A stretch of DNA of 7,691 nt from Methanosarcinales archaeon (GTDB lineage Archaea > Halobacteriota > Syntropharchaeia > Alkanophagales > Methanospirareceae): contig JAENXH010000056.1 in assembly GCA_016649585.1 (NCBI GenBank), forward strand, positions 1 through 7,691, written 5' to 3'. The notes under the pieces are model-generated. The model worked only from the letters and a program-made list of their open reading frames with translations, made no database searches and had not been told where the DNA came from. Position 1 is the stretch's first letter, and every line of letters begins with the position of its first letter. Of this stretch, positions 5,362-7,691 are shown one piece after another. Position numbers and translations under genes: made by a program.

Positions 5362-6392
5362 ATGACCGGAGCAAATTCAAAAGATCAGATATGTTTAAAT
5401 CCTGATTGTCCCGACTACCGAAAGAGAAACACAGGCAACATCATCAAGAAGGGTTTTAATGCCAAGGGCAACCAGATGTTCAAATGCAAGACCTGCGGTG
5501 TACGATTCCCTGAGACCAAAGGCACGGTGTTCTACAACAGACACCTCAAAGAAGAACAGATTATCCCCATATGCAAATTGCTGGTAGAGAAAAACGGGAT
5601 ACGAGCTATCGAACGCATAATGGAGATCCATCGCGACACGGTATCAGACGTCGTAGAGGACTTAGCAAGACACGCAAGGGAAGTGACGGAGTTTTTGATA
5701 AAGAATGTTGGGCTTACCGAAGTCCAGGTGGATGAGATGTGGTCGTTCGTCAAAAAAAACAAAAGAAAGTTGATGCGGGAGATGGTGACGCAGATGGACA
5801 TGGCGACTGCTGGATATACATAGCGAAGAAGGCGGATACGAAACTTCATCTGGCACACAGCACCGGTAAAAGAGTACAAGCCACCGCAGATAAGTTGATG
5901 GAAACGGTAAGAAAACGGGGCAAGAAGCCAACAGAGGATGTAAAAGCCACATTCATCAGCGACGGCAACGATCAGTATGTCAATGCTATCCTGGATAATT
6001 TCGAGGCAGAGACGATTAACTACGGACAACTCATCAAGGAACGGGAAAAGGGCAGAGTAGTCGGTAAGACCAGAATGGTCATATTTGGTGACGTAGATGA
6101 TGCGGGCATAGACACGGTCTATGTGGAGAGATATAATCTAACATTGAGACATGGCATTTCGAGGCTGGTCAGGAAAAGTTTGTGCTTTTCCAAGTGCAAA
6201 GAGATGTTGGACAACCATTTAGACGTGTATCAGTGCTACAACAACCTGATCAGGGTTAATTCAGCGTTGACGATAAAAACGAAGAAAGGTGAGAAGAACA
6301 TAGAAAGAACACCGTGCATGGCTGAGGGCATCACAGATCACATTTGGACATGGAAGGAATTTTTGTTGTCCAAAAGAGGTCATGAGATTTAG
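5362..6392 (+). CDS. IS1-family transposase, produced by -1 ribosomal frameshift
   Basis: This DDE transposase cuts and joins the element's ends. The upstream frame (5362-5823) encodes an InsA-like part: a zinc ribbon with C11, C16, C42 and C45, then a helix-turn-helix region (about 78-105). It also reaches the first catalytic aspartate, D124 in VQVDEMWSFV. A -1 shift at the A8C run (5752-5760) joins it to the second frame, giving KKKQKKVDAGDGDADGHGD and continuing to 6392. The second Asp is D201 (FISDGNDQY) and the Glu is probably E256 (VYVERYNLTLR). The C-terminus RTPCMAEGITDHIWTW is typical of the family. The fused product is 343 residues. Unshifted translation would give a 153-residue protein with zinc ribbon and HTH, like the InsA repressor of IS1. 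Apart from the frameshift site the gene is intact, and it has no Shine-Dalgarno sequence. Confidence 0.88.
5754..5760 (+). promoter_or_regulatory. A-AAA-AAC slippery heptamer for programmed -1 frameshift
   Basis: Eight A followed by C (5752-5760) place A AAA AAC in exactly the register in which IS1 uses its AAAAAAC motif to shift from InsA to InsB. A -1 step here, and not +1, restores the DDE domain. The location just after the first catalytic Asp also fits. The motif is seen directly; active frameshifting is inferred from the family. Confidence 0.75.
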
Positions 6393-6401
6393 GACACTAC
6401 C
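6379..6401 (-). repeat. Right terminal inverted repeat of the IS1-family element
   Basis: This is the reverse-complement partner of 5307-5329. It contains the end of the transposase gene, whose TAG lies at 6390-6392, so coding sequence runs into the repeat. Confidence 0.88.
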
Positions 6402-7328
6402 AATTTTTTCGAGGTAATTTTCGTGTGGTGCGGGAACACCTAATTTATTTAAAATATCATTGCAAAATCCATGAAAGTGAATACGAGTTATATTTCTTGG
6501 ATCAAAGTTAAATGGTGCTCTTTTAATCATATCTTGGATATAATGCCATAGCGTGATGTTGTAAGTAACAACAAGAACTTTAAAACCTTGTGAAGCCAAC
6601 TTCGCAGCCCGATAAGCGATAATCAGGGTTTTGCCACTGCCGGCAACACCCATAAGTCGAAAATGACCAGTTTGAGGTTCTGCATGTCTCTTTTGGTTAG
6701 AGGAAAGCTCAAAATCGTGGGCTTGCTCTATAGAGTGAAAAGGTGGTTTTAACCACCATTCAATTTCATCAGCCCACTCCGTTTGCATAAATTTACTTTG
6801 TTTAAGATGCAGATACGGTACTATATTATCTAAGTTCGAATCATGCAAATCATCATACCCAATAATAAAGGAATAGCTAGGCTTATTGAAAAACGCTCTT
6901 GAAGCTTCACCTGGCATCTTGTGAAAATAAAGTCCTGTTCGCACAAGCCCAAAGGCATCGGAATTTCTGTCAATTTCCTCTCCAAGCTGTGGAACAAGCT
7001 GCTCAATTATATTCGTTTTATAATATTCCGCTTGTTTTCCGGGATCTTTGATCGGATGAGAACCTTTTGCATCATTAACAAATAACTGTCCGTCTTTCCA
7101 GTGGTAAAAATTCAAATTCCAATCCTTTACTTCATAAATCATAACTCCAACTTGTGGATTAAAAACCACTATATCTGGACGAGTTCCATTTAGATATGGC
7201 TCTACAAAAATCATCCATTCTTCTGGAAGTGTATCATCTAAAAAACGAGCAAGGTGTTCTTCCCCCTCGGTTAAGGGATTATGAAATTTTTCAATTTCAT
7301 CCCAAGTCGGATATAGTCTATTCTTCAT
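6402..7328 (-). pseudogene. NERD-domain/SF1 (UvrD-like) helicase, 3' end lost at the IS
   Basis: The first 309 codons are native. The N-terminal NERD (nuclease-related) domain spans about 20-130, with GEEHLARFLDDTLPEEW, then D52 in GTRPDIVVF and E66-x-K68 in MIYEVKDW matching the catalytic core of PD-(D/E)XK-like nucleases. A superfamily 1 helicase domain follows: a Q-motif candidate at Q212, Walker A GVAGSGKT at 227-234, motif Ia near VLVVTYNITL (251-260), and HFHGFC near 284-289. The insertion sequence begins after codon 309 (I309). The open frame runs 46 more residues into it on the antisense side and stops at 6261-6263. Walker B and every later helicase motif are missing, and the remainder is not found on the other side of the element. 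An intact relative would be expected to be roughly twice as long. The ATG overlaps the upstream small gene. Such proteins occur in defence islands, but the role here is unknown. Confidence 0.88.
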
Positions 7329-7507
7329 CTTGATCCCTCACACCTAAAAGCATTTCGCATAACTCCGGTATATCGGACATCAATGTCGCATATACCCCCT
7401 TTGGATGAACACCCTATCTCCTTAATTTTCCTTCTACCCATTTCTTTTGAAAACTCCACAAACTCTTGAAATTTATCTTTCGGTATAATAATCCCTCCAC
7501 TAGTCAA
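7318..7507 (-). pseudogene. Small protein upstream of the NERD helicase, frameshifted, function unknown
   Basis: Not recognised. The current frame (TTG at 7505-7507, or another start slightly upstream) reads GGIIIPKDKFQEFVEFSKEM, then changes character to a cysteine-rich stretch and stops at 7325-7327. The next frame over looks more protein-like: GVHPKGVYATLMSDIPELCE, then MLLGVRDQDEE, with stop at 7318-7320. Removing one G from the GGG run just after KEI joins them as KEIGVHPKGV and gives about 62 codons; the 190-base span is 189 plus one. The repaired gene overlaps the helicase start by 11 bases, suggesting coupled translation. The N-terminus is uncertain: no ATG is available, and a GTG at 7540-7542, overlapping the stop of the upstream ORF, would need a second shift. 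An AT-rich TATA candidate lies at 7521-7532. Confidence 0.55.
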
Positions 7508-7538
7508 TCGGTCTATCTGAATAATATTTTATCGGCTG

Positions 7539-7661
7539 TCACTTAAACCTTTCGCTTTTTTCCGTATGTTTGCACTCAAATCCACCCTTCCACCCCCACT
7601 TCATCTCCTTCTTATCCTTCATCAAGGCAGGTTCACGGGGGTAAGGATGAAGATGTGTCAT
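7539..7661 (-). CDS. Short ORF, 40 residues, hypothetical
   Basis: Not recognised. From the ATG at 7659-7661 it reads MTHLHPYPREPALMKDKKEM and continues with a tryptophan/lysine-rich part containing GWKGGFECKH, ending at TGA 7539-7541. An in-frame stop lies 12 bases before the ATG (four codons between), so it is not a fragment of a longer frame unless another frameshift is present. There is no clear Shine-Dalgarno sequence. It is on the same strand as the NERD gene and its stop overlaps a GTG that could start the next small gene. It could be a real small gene, a decayed remnant, or chance. Confidence 0.3.
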   Translation of the reverse strand: MTHLHPYPREPALMKDKKEMKWGWKGGFECKHTEKSERFK

Positions 7662-7691
7662 GAATCCAAAAAGTCATCATTCATTCCTATA

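Larger units (their letters stand above)
5307..6401 (+). mobile_element. IS1-family insertion sequence, 1095 bp, complete
   Basis: The ends are imperfect 23-base inverted repeats. The left end begins GGTAATGTCC and the reverse complement of the right end begins GGTAGTGTCC; 17 of 23 positions agree, including an inner CATGAC block. One transposase gene fills the interior and its stop codon lies inside the right repeat. The flanks, TTTATC on the left and AATTTTTTCG on the right, give no 8-10 base target duplication, although IS1-family elements normally make one. The right end abuts the helicase gene at a codon boundary and the left end abuts the start of the small membrane gene. The element is structurally complete and probably capable of movement. 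Confidence 0.9.

Noticed and set aside
5532..6029. Minus-strand frame of 165 codons across the transposase
   Set aside because: It is antisense to a well-supported DDE transposase and has no recognisable domain of its own.
6261..6401. Last 46 codons of the open frame continuing from the NERD helicase
   Set aside because: They are antisense to the transposase C-terminus inside the insertion sequence. The helicase-derived part ends at 6402, so these residues are read-through and not part of the original protein.
7600..7650. Imperfect hairpin with CTTC-ATCCTT and AAGGAT-GAAG arms near the right edge
   Set aside because: About 10 pairs with a 2-base bulge and a long loop, inside the possible 40-residue ORF. 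It is weak and could be chance in a pyrimidine-rich stretch.
1..7691. CRISPR array, tRNA or rRNA genes
   Set aside because: No regularly spaced repeats and no tRNA-like or rRNA-like sequence was seen on either strand.

Overview
The window is archaeal chromosomal DNA. The evidence is the archaeal-type uL11-uL1-uL10 ribosomal operon, a FEN1/XPG-type flap endonuclease ending in a PCNA-binding motif, AT-rich TATA boxes at archaeal spacing, and an insertion sequence whose transposase looks leaderless. Base composition is moderate, and several features (MNT/HEPN pair, IS1-family element, TSUP permease) are common in methanogen-related Euryarchaeota. I cannot place it to genus; an ANME-1/Methanomicrobia-like lineage is only a guess.

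Left part (1-4189), core genes, all open. On the minus strand, rpl11, rpl1 and rpl10 form a tight operon with gaps of 1 and 13 bases, transcribed leftwards. They share a divergent promoter region (2100-2248) with fen, which runs rightwards. A TSUP/TauE-SafE family permease follows on the plus strand. uL10 ends without the usual archaeal acidic tail and no uL12 start is visible in the 54 bases after it.

Middle and right part (4190-7691), accessory and degraded, genes on the minus strand. In transcription order from the right edge these are a 40-residue ORF, a roughly 62-codon gene with a frameshift, a NERD-domain/SF1 helicase cut off after its Walker A region, an IS1-family insertion sequence (5307-6401), a two-helix membrane protein gene with a frameshift, and an overlapping HEPN/MNT pair with one frameshift in each gene. 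Joining the two frames restores family-like or continuous protein in all four frameshifted genes, and the base counts agree exactly (two need one added base, two need one removed).

The insertion sequence has clear 23-base imperfect terminal inverted repeats, a zinc-ribbon plus DDE transposase split by a -1 frameshift at an A8C slippery run, and no target-site duplication. Its two flanks are different genes and the 3' part of the helicase is absent, so the element probably sits at a deletion or recombination junction. A perfectly palindromic TATA box lies midway between the transposase start and the element's left end and could fire in both directions, outward into the small membrane gene.

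Taken together, an intact housekeeping block adjoins a decaying defence/toxin-antitoxin-like island. Homopolymer sequencing error is the main competing explanation for some of the frameshifts.
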